Origin: Mesostigma viride
Taxonomy: Eukaryota > Streptophyta > Mesostigmatophyceae > Mesostigmatales > Mesostigmataceae
Length of the DNA: 64,000 nt
Direction of reading: 5' to 3'
Assembly: GCA_009746045.1 (NCBI GenBank)
Contig: RPFO01000253.1
Span: 5,420,145-5,484,144, forward strand
In this document: positions 53,770 through 63,756 of the stretch, piece after piece
Numbering within the stretch: the first letter of the stretch is position 1
How the letters are laid out: every line of letters begins with the position of its first letter
Position numbers and translations under genes: made by a program
Notes under the pieces: generated by a model
The model's database searches: none
The model's input: only the letters and a program-made list of their open reading frames with translations
What the model was told of the DNA's origin: nothing

Positions 53770-56136
53770 ATGCCCGATGCTGATAGCCGAAGCGATGACA
53801 TGGACGAATTGATTGATTTGTGTTATGCCGGGGACGATTGTAGAAAATGGGTGCTAGGAAAGAAATCTGGTGCCATGAAAGTAGATTTTTTGGCCGGTGC
53901 AAACCACCAATGCGCCGGCCGATGTGGCAAGGTCCTGCACGGCATCTGTACGCATATTTTCAGGCACGCAGAAGACGGTGACGGCACGGAATGGCAATGC
54001 TCTGACTGCGGCGGCCCTCGACGCAGCCAGCCGTGCGCCAGGCTCGAGCAGCCAGGGCACACTAGCAACATTAAGCCCACGGAGCCTTCCACTATCAGCC
54101 CAGAGTGCCCGGGTGTTTCGTTTCGCAGGCGCATCACCGAGGATGACCTGAATTTCGATGATGATGGCGGTTGTGATGATACAGCTGCAAGGGCAGAAGA
54201 TGACTTTGATCATGGTGATGATGCAGCTGCAAGGGCAGAGGATGACTTCCATCATGATGGGGCTGCAAATGCGACAAACGAGAAAGATTCCGGGGTGTCT
54301 CCTCCGCGTCCTGCCGACGAGCATGTTCATTCAAACCCGGGTTCGGGGCTGGACGCCACTAAGAAGGCTCTGTTCTCTTCCCCTCTACCTGAGGCCGGCG
54401 TTCCTGAAAAGCGGGACGATGGCACGCCGGTCCCTACTGCAAGGTCTTTTAGCCGCAGTGGACCGAGTCATTCGTGTAGTGTTGAGTGGGTGGGGTGGGT
54501 GTGTGTGTGGGGGGGGGGGGTGTAGGGGGGTTTGACTGTGTGACTGCGTGGCTGCTTGGCTGGAAAGGAGGGTACGTGGCTGCATGTGTGGCTGCGTGGC
54601 TGCGCTGCTGCGTGGCTGCGTGGCTGCGCTGCTGCGTGGCTGCGTGGCTGCTTGGCTGGAAAGGAGGGTGCGTGGCTGTGTGGCTGCGTGGCTGCGCTGC
54701 TGCGTGGCTGCGTGGCTGCGCTGCTGCGTGGCTGCGTGGCTGCGCTGCTGCGTGGCTGCGTGGCTGCGCTGCTGCGTGGCTGCGTGGCTGCTTGGCTGGA
54801 AAGGAGGGTGCGTGGCTGTGTGGCTGCGTGGCTGCGCTGCTGCGTGGCTGCGTGGCTACGTGGCTGCTTGGCTGGAAAGGAGGGTGCGTGGCTGTGTGGC
54901 TGCGTGGCTGCGTGGCTGCGTGGCTGCGTGGCTGGAAAGGAGGGTGCGTGGCTGTGTGGCTGCGTGGCTGCGCTGCTGTGTGGCTGCGTGGCTGCGTGGC
55001 TGCGTGGCTGCGTGGCTGCGTGGCTGCGCTGCTGCGTGGCTGCGTGGCTGCGTGGCTGTGTGGCTGCGTGGCTGCGCTGCTGCGTGGTTGCGTGGCTGCG
55101 TGGCTGCGTGGCTGCTTGGCTGGAAAGGAGGGTGCGTGGCTGTGTGGCTGCGTGGCTGCGCTGCTGCGTGGCTGCGTGGCTGCGTGGCTGCGTGGCTGGA
55201 AAGGAGGGTGCGTGGCTGTGTGGCTGCGTGGCTGCGCTGCTGCGTGGCTGCGTGGCTGCGTGGCTGCGTGGCTGCGCTGCTGCGTGGCTGCGTGGCTGCG
55301 TGGCTGTGTGCAGGCTGCGTGGCTGCGCTGCTGCGTGGCTGCGTGGCTGCGTGGCTGCGTGGCTGCGTGGCTGCGTGGCTGCTTGGCTGGAAAGGAGGGT
55401 GCGTGGCTGTGTGGCTGCGTGGCTGCGTGGCTGCGTGGCTGCGTGGCTGGAAAGGAGGGTGCGTGGCTGCGTGGCTGCGCTGCTGCGTGGCTGCGTGGCT
55501 GCGTGGCTGCGTGGCTGCGTGGCTGCTTGGCTGGAAAGGAGGGTGCGTGGCTGTGTGGCTGCGTAGCTGCGCTGCTGCGTGGCTGCGTGGCTGCGTGGCT
55601 GCGTGGCTGCGTGGCTGCGTGGCTGCGTGGCTGCGTGGCTGCGTGGCTGCGTGGCTGGAAAGGAGGGTGCGTGGCTGTGTGGCTGCGTGGCTGCGCTGCT
55701 GCGTGCATGGCTGCGTGGCTGCGTGGCTGCGTGGCTGCGTGGCTGCGTGGCTGCGTGGCTGCGTGGCTGCGTGGCTGCGTGGCTGCGTGGCTGGAAAGGA
55801 GGGTGCGTGGCTGTGTGGCTGCGTGGCTGCGTGGCTGCGTGGCTGCGTGGCTGCGTGGCTGGCTGGGGGGGGGGGGTGCCGGGTGCGTGGATGCGTGGAT
55901 GTGTGGCTGGGTGGGTGCGTCACTGCGTGGCTGGCTGGCTCTGTGGCTGCGTGGGCGGCTGGATGGCCGGGTCAGCGTGGCTGCGTGTTCAATGGGATGC
56001 TAATATGTTGTTGCCTTTGGATGCCACAGTTCATGGATTCTTTTGTTCACATGCAGGTGCTGCCGTCTTCCCCATCGACGTCGTCAAGACCGATGTCGCC
56101 AAGAAGGATGATGCAATCACTCTCGGCCATGTTTAA
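53770..56136 (+). CDS. zinc-finger gene of the 9.7-kb element, probably two exons
   Basis: First exon from ATG 53770 (MPDADSRSDDMDELIDLCY). It encodes a Cys/His cluster HQCAGRCGKVLHGICTHIF followed by EWQCSDCGG, which fits a PHD- or RING-like zinc site, then an acidic tandem (ARAEDDFDHGDD / ARAEDDFHHDG). Coding character fades near 54440-54480 where the minisatellite begins. A typical acceptor TTCACATGCAG at 56046-56056 opens a last exon 56057-56136 reading GAAVFPIDVVKTDVAKKDDA to TAA. AATAAA follows at 56467 and 56587. The intron of ~1.6 kb and its exact donor are inferred. The role is unknown, perhaps an accessory DNA-binding protein. Confidence 0.5.
54541..55870. repeat. GCTGCGTG minisatellite
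   Basis: 8-bp unit GCTGCGTG, with GCTGCGCT variants and a recurring spacer CTTGGCTGGAAAGGAGGGTG about every 110-130 bp. Long ORFs on both strands (AWLRGCVA-type and SHAATQPR-type) are artefacts of the repeat. Confidence 0.93.
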
Positions 56137-56466
56137 CTCATGTGGGCCTTCATGGCCATACGGGAAATATTATTGAATCAGTTCTTTGACACTGAGTTGG
56201 CACTACGCAACACCTTTGATGCACATGAGTGCAGGGCGCATGTGTTGAAACCATGCAACCATGGCGATCCCTCAAAAAGTTTGGTTATGTAATAAGTGAC
56301 ACAATTATTCCGGACGTATGATGGCCCAACGTCCTGTAAGGTTGAGTTGTCTTGGAGGAGGAGCGTGATGACCGCGGAAGCCGCGTGGGTGTCTGTAGTG
56401 CTATATCTTGAAGATGTACGGTCTTGGAAGAGTTGTGGTCTTGGAATCATATAATAATGAGCTTGG

Positions 56467-56592
56467 AATAAAGTTGCGGGCAGCCTTCAATTGGCATATG
56501 TTGTCTCATATTGATGTTGTCTCATTGCGTTAATGGGTCAATTGTCTTGGTTTATATAATGTATATCTTGGGAAACTCATTGCTTCAATAAA
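56467..56592 (+). terminator. candidate polyadenylation signals of the zinc-finger gene
   Basis: AATAAA at 56467-56472 and 56587-56592, 330 and 450 bp after the last stop. Plausible 3' end signals inside the element. Confidence 0.4.
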
Positions 56593-56639
56593 ATGCATGC
56601 TAGGCGCAATCAACCCCCACAAACACATCTGAAAACTGC

Positions 56640-56697
56640 ACAGTGCATCAAATGTATCCTAGACAAAAAAATGTATCCTAATCCGGTAAAACCACCC
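56640..56697. repeat. right terminal and subterminal repeats of the 9.7-kb element
   Basis: Mirror of the left end: GTGCATCAAATGTATCCTAG, then AAATGTATCCTAATCCGG and the TIR ending ACCACCC. Followed by CTG duplication 56698-56700. Confidence 0.88.
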
Positions 56698-56825
56698 CTG
56701 CATAGATGATGTCCGCCAGCCGAATCTCCGTTTTCGTCCCGCCATGCCAGAAATGGTTGGCGACCTGCACCCCTGGTTCCCTAACCACAATGCCCACGGC
56801 CCGAATCGCTATGAATGCCATACGC
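56698..56825 (-). mobile_element. LINE3 remnant, minus strand, right of the TIR element
   Basis: Minus strand encodes VREPGVQVANHFWHGGTKTEIRLADIIYA in pieces, matching 44980-45105 of the plus copy. It then abuts the LINE4 remnant near 56820. Confidence 0.8.
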
Positions 56826-57096
56826 GGTCACACGCGGAGCCCCCACAGACTTGGGGGATGGTCTCCTTCATCACTACTTGCCATCTATCCTTGCGTGCCA
56901 TCTGCCTCCGTATTACAGACAAATTAGGAGGCTGCCCGGGTGTGAGCCTGTCACGTCTAGTGTAGCACATGTCCATGCCGAGTCTATCGCGAAAAGTCCA
57001 CGGGTGGCGGCCCTGCCGCGCGCGGGCTGGGGCACGCCAAGTGAGGACATAACGCCCAGGCTGGGCAGGCTTGGTGCTACCCATACTCCCTCGAGG
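56826..57096 (-). mobile_element. LINE4 remnant, C-terminal end, minus strand
   Basis: Minus strand GSTKPAQPGRYVLTWRAPAR and FRDRLGMDMCYTRRD, the equivalent of LINE3 GLRPAQPGRHLLTWAGP. It is the downstream half of the copy at 57790-58112, split by the foldback element. Confidence 0.75.
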
Positions 57097-57789
57097 CCAG
57101 TTCTCAAATTCTCAAATTCTCAAGTTCTCGGAGGGCGCCGCCCGAGATTAAATAAGAGGTACCTTGAAATTAAACCAAGTGGCATGACTCTATCCAGATA
57201 TATTTTAGGGGGCGAGTTTCTATTGGCGTTAAGTTGTAGTACTGTTCGACAACGTGACAGGCATTTAGTTTACTCCGACTTCTATAATTTCACCGCTTGG
57301 TCAAAAAAGGGTTACCTATATCAAAGGAAACAACAAAGATCACTTATATACCCGACTTCTCCGTAAAATCTCATCGACCGGGTTTCGAAACAACCCACGA
57401 ACGCCGTAGATGCAGATCCGACGGAGAACACAACGTCATGACCGACGCGGCGCCAAACAGTCGCCAAGGTTCCTTTTCTGCGAGCCATTTTACAACGTAC
57501 GTCGCGCCGTGACGTGTACCCAAGCCCTTTTCTGAACGTGAGATCCAAAATCCGCTTGCCAGACTGGGAACTCCGTCCAATACCGTCGTGCATTAATTTG
57601 AATTGGAACATCACTCCTTCTTTCCGTCACCCTTGACATGTTTTCGTACAATACTACAAATTCACGCCAATAGAAATTCGCGTCCGAACATATATCTCGA
57701 TAGAGTCATACCACTTGGTTTAATTTCAAGGTACCTCTGAATTAATCTCGGCCCCCGCCCTCTGAGAATTTGAGAATTGAGAATTCTGG
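57097..57789. mobile_element. 693-bp foldback element
   Basis: Arms of about 145 bp at 57101-57250 and 57640-57785 are inverted copies with roughly 85% identity (shared AAATTAAACCAAGTGG and GACTCTATC strings). The outer ends carry short TTCTCAAA repeats and CCAG/CTGG. It lies inside LINE4 coding sequence (between SRGKIGS and GSTKPAQ). No clear target duplication and no coding capacity: a non-autonomous hairpin-type DNA element of unknown family. Confidence 0.75.
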
Positions 57790-58112
57790 AGCCAATTTTA
57801 CCCCGACTAGCTAGTCTATCTGATGTGTCTACCTGATCTGTGCAGGCCAGGTGCCCGGCTAGGCCCAGGCCCCTGTGCCGAAGAATGTGGGAAACATAGG
57901 GCAAATCAGCGTACAAATCCTCATTACTAATGTGCAAACCAAAGGGGATGTTAAGGGCCTTGCGCAGCATCTTGGTGACGTTGCCGTCGAGGCGTTGCTC
58001 CAGCTCCTGCTTCAGTGTCCAGGTCTCGGCGCGGTAGGTCAGGATCGTCAGAATGACGACCTTGAAGTGGTCACGCTTGACGATCCAGGGTAGAGCGGGG
58101 TTGCTCTGTAAT
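57790..58112 (-). mobile_element. LINE4 remnant, RT C-terminal region, minus strand
   Basis: Minus strand ILTYRAETWTLKQELEQRLD, MLRKALNIPFGLHISNEDLY and GLAGHLACTDQVDTSDR, related to but distinct from LINE3 (PVLTYGAETWTLT, VGHLARTNQVDTS). 5'-truncated. Confidence 0.78.
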
Positions 58113-58714
58113 GCCGCTTAACCATGATGTAATTCACCCAAGAAGCCAGAAAGCATGCACAATTTGCTTACACAACATAACAAAAGGCTAGGCACCTCAT
58201 CTGCCCTCGCCTGCCCTCGGCATGGCCAACCTTGTAAGCGTGGGCATAGCAACACGATCGCTAGGTATACATGCCAAGAGAGCACACAGTAAGCTCCAGC
58301 CTACGGTTACCATGTAAACTGTATGCCAAGAACTCAGCAAATCTACGCGTAACCACCTTTGAAAGACTGCCCAAGCAATATAGCGAAATGCAGGCTGTAA
58401 ACTTGGCAGCATATAATACATGCTGTCTGCCAAGCATTCACATCCTATCCAGGTTGCATTGCTGCACATATGTCATATTGCAGGAAAGTCTCTCATCTCT
58501 AAGGATAGAGCTCAAGGAAAGCAATGGAAAAAACTATCTAATGCAATGCCACTTATGCAGTATGGCCAGCAAAAGAACCACTCTCACTTCCTTTCCAACA
58601 TGGTCATTTGCTAAGAAGCTGATGCCAGCTTGTTAGCCTCTAGGCACGGGCTGGATGCCGTTGCAAAATGAGGCCGCGTAAGATCATGCACAAAACAAAA
58701 CCGCCTGAGCAAGC
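58113..58714. other. 600 bp with no supportable gene
   Basis: One plus-strand ORF (58271-58636) of 121 codons has no motif and uneven composition. Likely intergenic or intronic. Confidence 0.4.
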
Positions 58715-59344
58715 TCATGCCCAAACGATTGTGGCAAACAAATGCCAACACCTTACCAACAAGTTACCCTTGGCAACTTCAGCATTCCAGCAATAAATTG
58801 CACGAAATCGTAAGAAATTGCTAGCAATCTGACGAAGCAACCGAAGCAAATGGCGAGCTTCCTGCAGGGAAACTGTCCGAAAAAAAGGCGAAGAGCCGGC
58901 GTTAGAGCACCTGCCTGCGCAGAAATGTTTGATGCATAAATTGTCACGCAAGTCCAAGCAATAAAAGCCATCATCCAGAGCCCAGGCGTCCAAGGGTGCG
59001 CCTTCCATGAATAGGTCGAACGCGCCATGCGCAGGCCTGCCTGGGTTCTTACCGTCAATGCCGGTAATATAACAAGAACCGGGGAGCCTCGGCGCAAATT
59101 CGATAACCATTAAACTAGCTTCCTAATCGCTCTTTAGAGCCTACGTTGCCTCACAATCGCTGCCATTAAATTTCATCATCCGCAAAAGAGATTCAGTCCA
59201 TCCTGGACCCCCGCGCCCGTAGCCGTTCGAGAAATTAGAGATACTGCAAACCGTATATTTCCCGCTATGAAATGAGGTCATCAACTTGTCTTCTTCAAAA
59301 CACAGCCATTTTTCTAGCTTTTTCCATGCCATATCGACTAACAT
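58715..59344 (-). CDS. hypothetical minus-strand gene fragment, possibly ATP-grasp-like
   Basis: Two open parts in the same frame, 59344-59144 (AWKKLEKWLCFEEDKLMTSF ... LLRMMKFNGSDCEAT) and 59110-58715 (MVIEFAPRLPGSCYITGIDG ... MEGAPLDAWAL), are separated by 30 bases with two stops. 'VIEFAPRLPG-x5-GID' resembles the C-terminal signature of ATP-grasp ligases (E-x-N/x-R-x-x-G ... GID), a weak, by-eye match. The 30-base gap begins GTAGGC and ends GCTAG, so a tiny intron is conceivable. It lies head-to-head with the carbonic anhydrase gene, 530 bp apart. Start, exon limits and reality are uncertain. Confidence 0.25.
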
Positions 59345-59873
59345 TGCCTACAGGCACTCCGCCATGGCCACCTCCGCGAGGGTTTAGAGGCAGACTGGCA
59401 CACCGTACGGACGGTGCCGCGAAATTTTTGGCGCGGAAAATATTCGCCGCGTCCCTGACTGAACTGACTGATGAGTTATGACTCTGTCTGACTCTTGCCT
59501 GATGCCTGGGCGGCTGGGCAGTGGGCGGCACATATGACGTATCATCGTCTAGCCTACGTCAGAAATGTCGACGTTTTGAAACGGGCCCATCCCGTGGCAC
59601 GAGCACGCAAGTTTCTACTTTCTTGAGTTTCTTCATGTTCGAGTAATAAATCCAGATTTGAGGTTGCGTTACTTGCGTACAAATTTGAGTTCATTGTTGT
59701 AACTCGCTAAAACCTGGCCGACAACAACTGCGGCGACAGCCAAGCAACGTGCCTTGTTGACAGCTAGTTGACTTACGCTGATGAATGTTCCAAACTGCAT
59801 CAACTGAGAACTGCCGAAGGCATTTCGAGCGGGGCGCGCGCCTGTGCTATTAGTTTCGCCGGAGCGGTTGCGG
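59345..59873. other. upstream region of the carbonic anhydrase gene
   Basis: 530 bp between the hypothetical minus-strand fragment and the carbonic anhydrase start. No TATA box stands out. Would hold both promoters if the genes are divergent. Confidence 0.35.
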
Positions 59874-62630
59874 ATGTATACAAAACACGTTATTGAAATG
59901 CCCTCGCCTGGCCAGCTGATTTCGTCGAAGCTGGTTATTAATGGCATCCACGCTGCGTCGAAAATTGTAGTTTTCCTTGCGGTTATCGTACTCCCGAGCG
60001 CATATGCTACTATCTCGGCAACGTTGGGAGGCAGTGAGATCGAAGACTACCCGTATGCAGTGGACTGGGATGATGGCATGTGCGCCATTGGCGTGAAGCA
60101 GAGCCCCATTGATATCGCAACCTCCACTGTACATGTCGCTTCCACTGACGATGTGGTAAAGAGGTTGCGAACCGACTGGAGGGCAGACTCCGATGGCATG
60201 CTCAAGGTGACCAATCACAATGTCGAGTACGAGCTGAGCGAGGAAGCATCCGCCCGTTCGACACTCATTTCTAACACCGGCGAGACGTTCTATCTCAAGC
60301 AGTTCCACGTTCACCATCCTAGCGAGCATTCTGTGGACGGTATGCTGTATCCTATGGAGGCGCATTTCGTCCACTTGAACGCCGCAGCAACCAAGGCAGC
60401 CGTGGTGGTAAGCTTGGTGCCATTAGGAACCACCCTCGAGGCAGGCCTATATTATACATCGTGTTCCCTTGATCTTGCCGCATTATCTAACCTGCATGTA
60501 GATGCTCGACCTCGAGCCGTGACGGGCGCTCCCATTAGCTTTTCCTCACATCGGGCCCGCACCAGTCTCCTGTGTACTCGCGTCACATGCAGTCATGAAG
60601 CAGCCGGTGTCTGATCTGCGTAGATATGGAACCACTACTAAGACAGTACGCACCAATGATACTTGGCAATACAACATGCACGCATGAATGGTAGATATGC
60701 ATGGCTTCACTGCAACATATGGCTGGCTTTGTGATCCGGGTCATTCGTGGGCCCTGTGCAGCAACTACAGCACCCCTAACCACTATGGACGATACCTTGC
60801 GCACACGTCATTGGCTTGCTATCCGGATCATTTGCACGTTAGGCCGGCTTAACTTTCGTATGCCCAAGCGCATCCAGTATCGCATTGTGGCTTTTCAATG
60901 GCTGTCGACCTGCGACTCCTCTGGCCTTGGGTTGCCCTTACTCCAAACCCTGGCCACCTTCCATGCCACCTGCACAGTCCGCATGCGTAATGATTTACGT
61001 TGCTTCAACTCACGAGCGTTAACGAGCAACCCACGGAGAGGGAGTAATGTTTTGGGTTTGTCCATCGGCTTTGCACTTGAGCAAGAAAAACCAGTGCAGT
61101 CACCACGTGCATCGACTGGCCCATGGCATGTCTCGGTGTGCGCCTGCCATTGCTTTAGTGGTGCACCTGTATAGTTAAACCTTATGATGCATGCATCTCT
61201 ACCATAGTGTCGTTCATGCACAGCCAACCAATGTGGAGCACTGCCTCCGTATACTACGACATGATGATAAGTACAACATGACATCATAATATTATGTGAC
61301 GCAGTTACGTGTAATTTATTTAATACTATCTACCAAGAATGTGCGATGCTGCCTCCACTATATGATATAATATTTTCTGATACAACAGGTGGCGCTGTTT
61401 ATGACATAAGGTGACATTATGACGTTGAACCGCGGTAGGCACGATCCTTGTTACAGAATTTTCAATGCTCCCCCGCTAGTTTGGACCACGTGCACGCGCT
61501 GATGTCACATGGGGCCACGTGTTCTGATGTCACATGGGCCATGTGTGCTGTCGTTGGTCACTGTATACTTCCTTTTTTGTGTGTGTGTGTGTGTGGGTGG
61601 GTGGGGGGGTATATATCCATTTTTTTTCGGGCTGTGCGCGCGAATGTAACTGTTGCCCTATCCTGAATGGGGCAACATGTTCAACAAGCGACTGCTCAAT
61701 GAAACGGGCATGGGGCCCTCATCGTGTTATTATCACGGGTCCTGCACTGGGGCATCGTGGTCACTGTACTAGGGCACCGTGTTCCCCTCGTGTGACAACC
61801 CAATCATGTGGGTGGTGCATGCTATTGACCGGGCCACTGTCATCTATACCCGGGCGTCATCTGTTCCCAAGTCGCGTTGCGTCTGCCAATTAATATGCAC
61901 CGTGCATGCTGCGATCACGGGTCACTGCATGTATTCGTTGATAATGATTCACTGCATGTGTCACGCAGGGCGTCATGTTTCACTACAACCCCGCGGTCGA
62001 CAACACCTTCCTGCAGCCGCTGCTCGACGCCGCCTTCCTCCTGGCTAACCGCACCGAGTGCTACCCCCCAACGCGACCTGCACGAACCCCCTGGGCAACA
62101 CCCCCGACCTGTACCACACCGACTTTGCGCGCATGGCCGCGGAGAACAGCAGCTACTACTACTACGACGGCAGCCTGACCACGCCGCCCTGCTCGGAGAT
62201 CGTCTCGTGGCACGTCATGCGAAAGAGCGTCCCGATCTCTCCCCGGCAAGTGCAGCGGCTGCAGCAGGTGCTGTACGCGGCGCTGGGCACGCATGGCCAG
62301 CAGAACAGCCGGCCGCCGCAGCCGCTCAACTTCCGGCCCGTATACCTCTACAGAGGTGCCGATTACCCCCCGGTGGCGACCGCGCCGTCCACGCCGTGCA
62401 GCGATGCCCCTGACATCATCATCCAAGGTGGCGCGGGCGCCAGCGGCGGGGGGGATCCCTCGAGCGTTGCGGTCGCTGGGCTCGCCATCGCGTGCACCGC
62501 GGCGCTTCTGTCGCTCCTGGCGGTGGTCCTCGCGGTGACCTGCGTCGCCACCCAGGCCAGGGGGATGGTTGACCTGGCGATCGCGGGCCGTGTCTCTAAG
62601 GCACTGCCGGTCCACCCGGTCGCCGCGTAG
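59874..62630 (+). CDS. alpha-type carbonic anhydrase, membrane-anchored, two exons
   Basis: Interconverts CO2 and bicarbonate. Exon 1 59874-60407 starts at ATG (MYTKHVIEMPSPG; a second ATG at 59898 also fits). A hydrophobic signal (KIVVFLAVIVLPSAYA) is followed by YAVDW, KQSPIDI and QFHVHHPSEHSVDG-x4-PMEAHFVH, giving all three zinc His (HVH and H in AHFVH). Intron 60408-61968 (GTAAGC ... CACGCAG, phase 0) joins KAAVV to GVMFHYN, exactly the alpha-CA pattern. Exon 2 61969-62630 has GSLTTPPCSEIVSWHV and a C-terminal membrane helix (SVAVAGLAIACTAALLSLLA). One C is missing in the C-run near 62065 relative to the expected frame (RTECYPPNATCTNP), so a sequencing error or a null allele. Probably faces the cell exterior. 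Confidence 0.88.
60408..61968 (+). other. intron of the carbonic anhydrase gene
   Basis: 1,561 bp, GT-AG, phase 0. Contains a GT-rich microsatellite (about 61578-61610) and repeated 'GTCACATGGGCC' / 'GGGCA-C-GTGTTC' strings near 61500-61790. No gene recognised inside. Confidence 0.85.
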
Positions 62631-63119
62631 CAATCAGCGCAGCCCCACGGGGCTGCATTACGAATGCCGTCGCATGCGCTGGTGGTCCACGTGGACAGCC
62701 CCCGGCAGTTGGATTCGCCCAAGCTCGCGATGGTGCAGAACTGGATAACGGTGCAACCGCCGCAGGGGTGATTGCGGATGTGTTGAAGGAAGGGCATCCT
62801 AATGACCTTTAGTCAGGAGCGAGGATCCATGGAAGACCGGGGATCATAACAGCCTCGGATCAAAAGGCTGCAAGTACCTCCAATCGAGTACTGTACCTTA
62901 AATTGAGTATTTCAGCAGGGATACAAGCCGGCTGACTTCCTAGCACGCAGATTGGCTGGGTAGTTGTGATTTGTGACCTCTGTCAGCATACGGTAACCTA
63001 TGGCGACAACGCGCTTCCAAGGCACCATCGGCTCACTGTACAATTCATTGGACACACGCCGGTCGACCATTGCACATTGCAATGATTGTCTCATTTATTA
63101 GCCTCAGATCTGGGTGATC
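62631..63119. other. 3' flank of carbonic anhydrase, no gene seen
   Basis: About 490 bp up to the LINE3 insertion. No AATAAA was seen, so the polyadenylation site is not identified. Confidence 0.4.
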
Positions 63120-63133
63120 ATAGCCATCGCTAT

Positions 63134-63742
63134 GGTCCTGTTCAAGGTCCTCGTCTTTCCTGTTCTCACGTATGGGGCCGAGACGTGGACCCTCACCGCC
63201 GACCTGGCCCGCAAGCTGGACGGCGCGGTCACCAACATGCTGCGTTCCATTTTCAGAGTAGGATATGCTGCTCATGTCCGCAATGAGGACCTGTACCAGG
63301 GCATGCCATATATCACCAGCACCATTAAGCAGCGGCGCCTGCAGCTAGTAGGGCACCTAGCTCGCACCAACCAGGTAGACACCTCACGTGCCCCCCCCGC
63401 AGGACTGCGACCAGCTCAGCCTGGCCGGCACCTCCTGACGTGGGCCGGGCCCAGTGATGTTGTGTGAAGGCCCGCACCTTCAAAGAACAGCTAGTAGAGG
63501 ACATGGCGGGCCTAGGCCTCTCCGTGATTTGGAAGAAGATGATGGACAAGGCCAAGTGGGCCCAGGTCATAGAGGACAATGAGCCCCCCCATGTGGTAAT
63601 GCTGTTAGATAGATGTCGTAGGTAGCTGATGTAGATAGCTTAGACCGGTAGGACTGTTTGCACCCACCCATCCATCCATCGGGGTTAATGCTCCGTGACT
63701 CCCCAACGGGAGCACGAGTCTAATTAATTAATTAATTAATCA
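63134..63742 (+). mobile_element. LINE3, young 5'-truncated copy with target duplication
   Basis: Begins inside the RT C-terminal region (FKVLVFPVLTYGAETWTLT), runs through RRLQLVGHLARTNQVDTS and the 3' UTR (CATCCATCGGGGTTAATGCT) to a five-unit (ATTA) tail. ATAGCCATCGCTAT at 63120-63133 and ATAGCCATCGCCAT at 63743-63756 form a 14-bp duplication with one difference. Close to 45416-46277 but without its 5-base insertion. Confidence 0.9.
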
Positions 63743-63756
63743 ATAGCCATCGCCAT

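Larger units (their letters stand above)
47033..56697. mobile_element. 9.7-kb DNA element with 29-bp inverted repeats, family unknown
   Basis: Ends are perfect 29-bp inverted repeats beginning GGGTGGTTTTACCGGATTAG. CTG is duplicated at 47030-47032 and 56698-56700, and removing the element plus one CTG restores a continuous LINE3 sequence (GTCGCCTGCATAGATGATG). Inside: a minus-strand gene (52546 to 48398) split by a GC-rich repeat, a plus-strand zinc-finger gene (53770 to 56136), four minisatellite regions and a tiny LINE2 insertion. TIR style and a 3-bp CTG duplication recall PIF/Harbinger, but no DDE_Tnp_4 or Myb-like protein is visible. An autonomous but damaged copy, or a non-autonomous one carrying unusual genes. 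Confidence 0.88.

Noticed and set aside
54486-56176. Several long ORFs (AWLRGCVA-type plus, SHAATQPR-type minus)
   Set aside because: They are translations of the 8-bp GCTGCGTG minisatellite in different frames.
47033-56697. A Polinton or other virus-like element
   Set aside because: The inverted ends are short (29 bp), the duplication is 3 bp, and no DNA polymerase B, capsid, packaging ATPase or integrase is seen.
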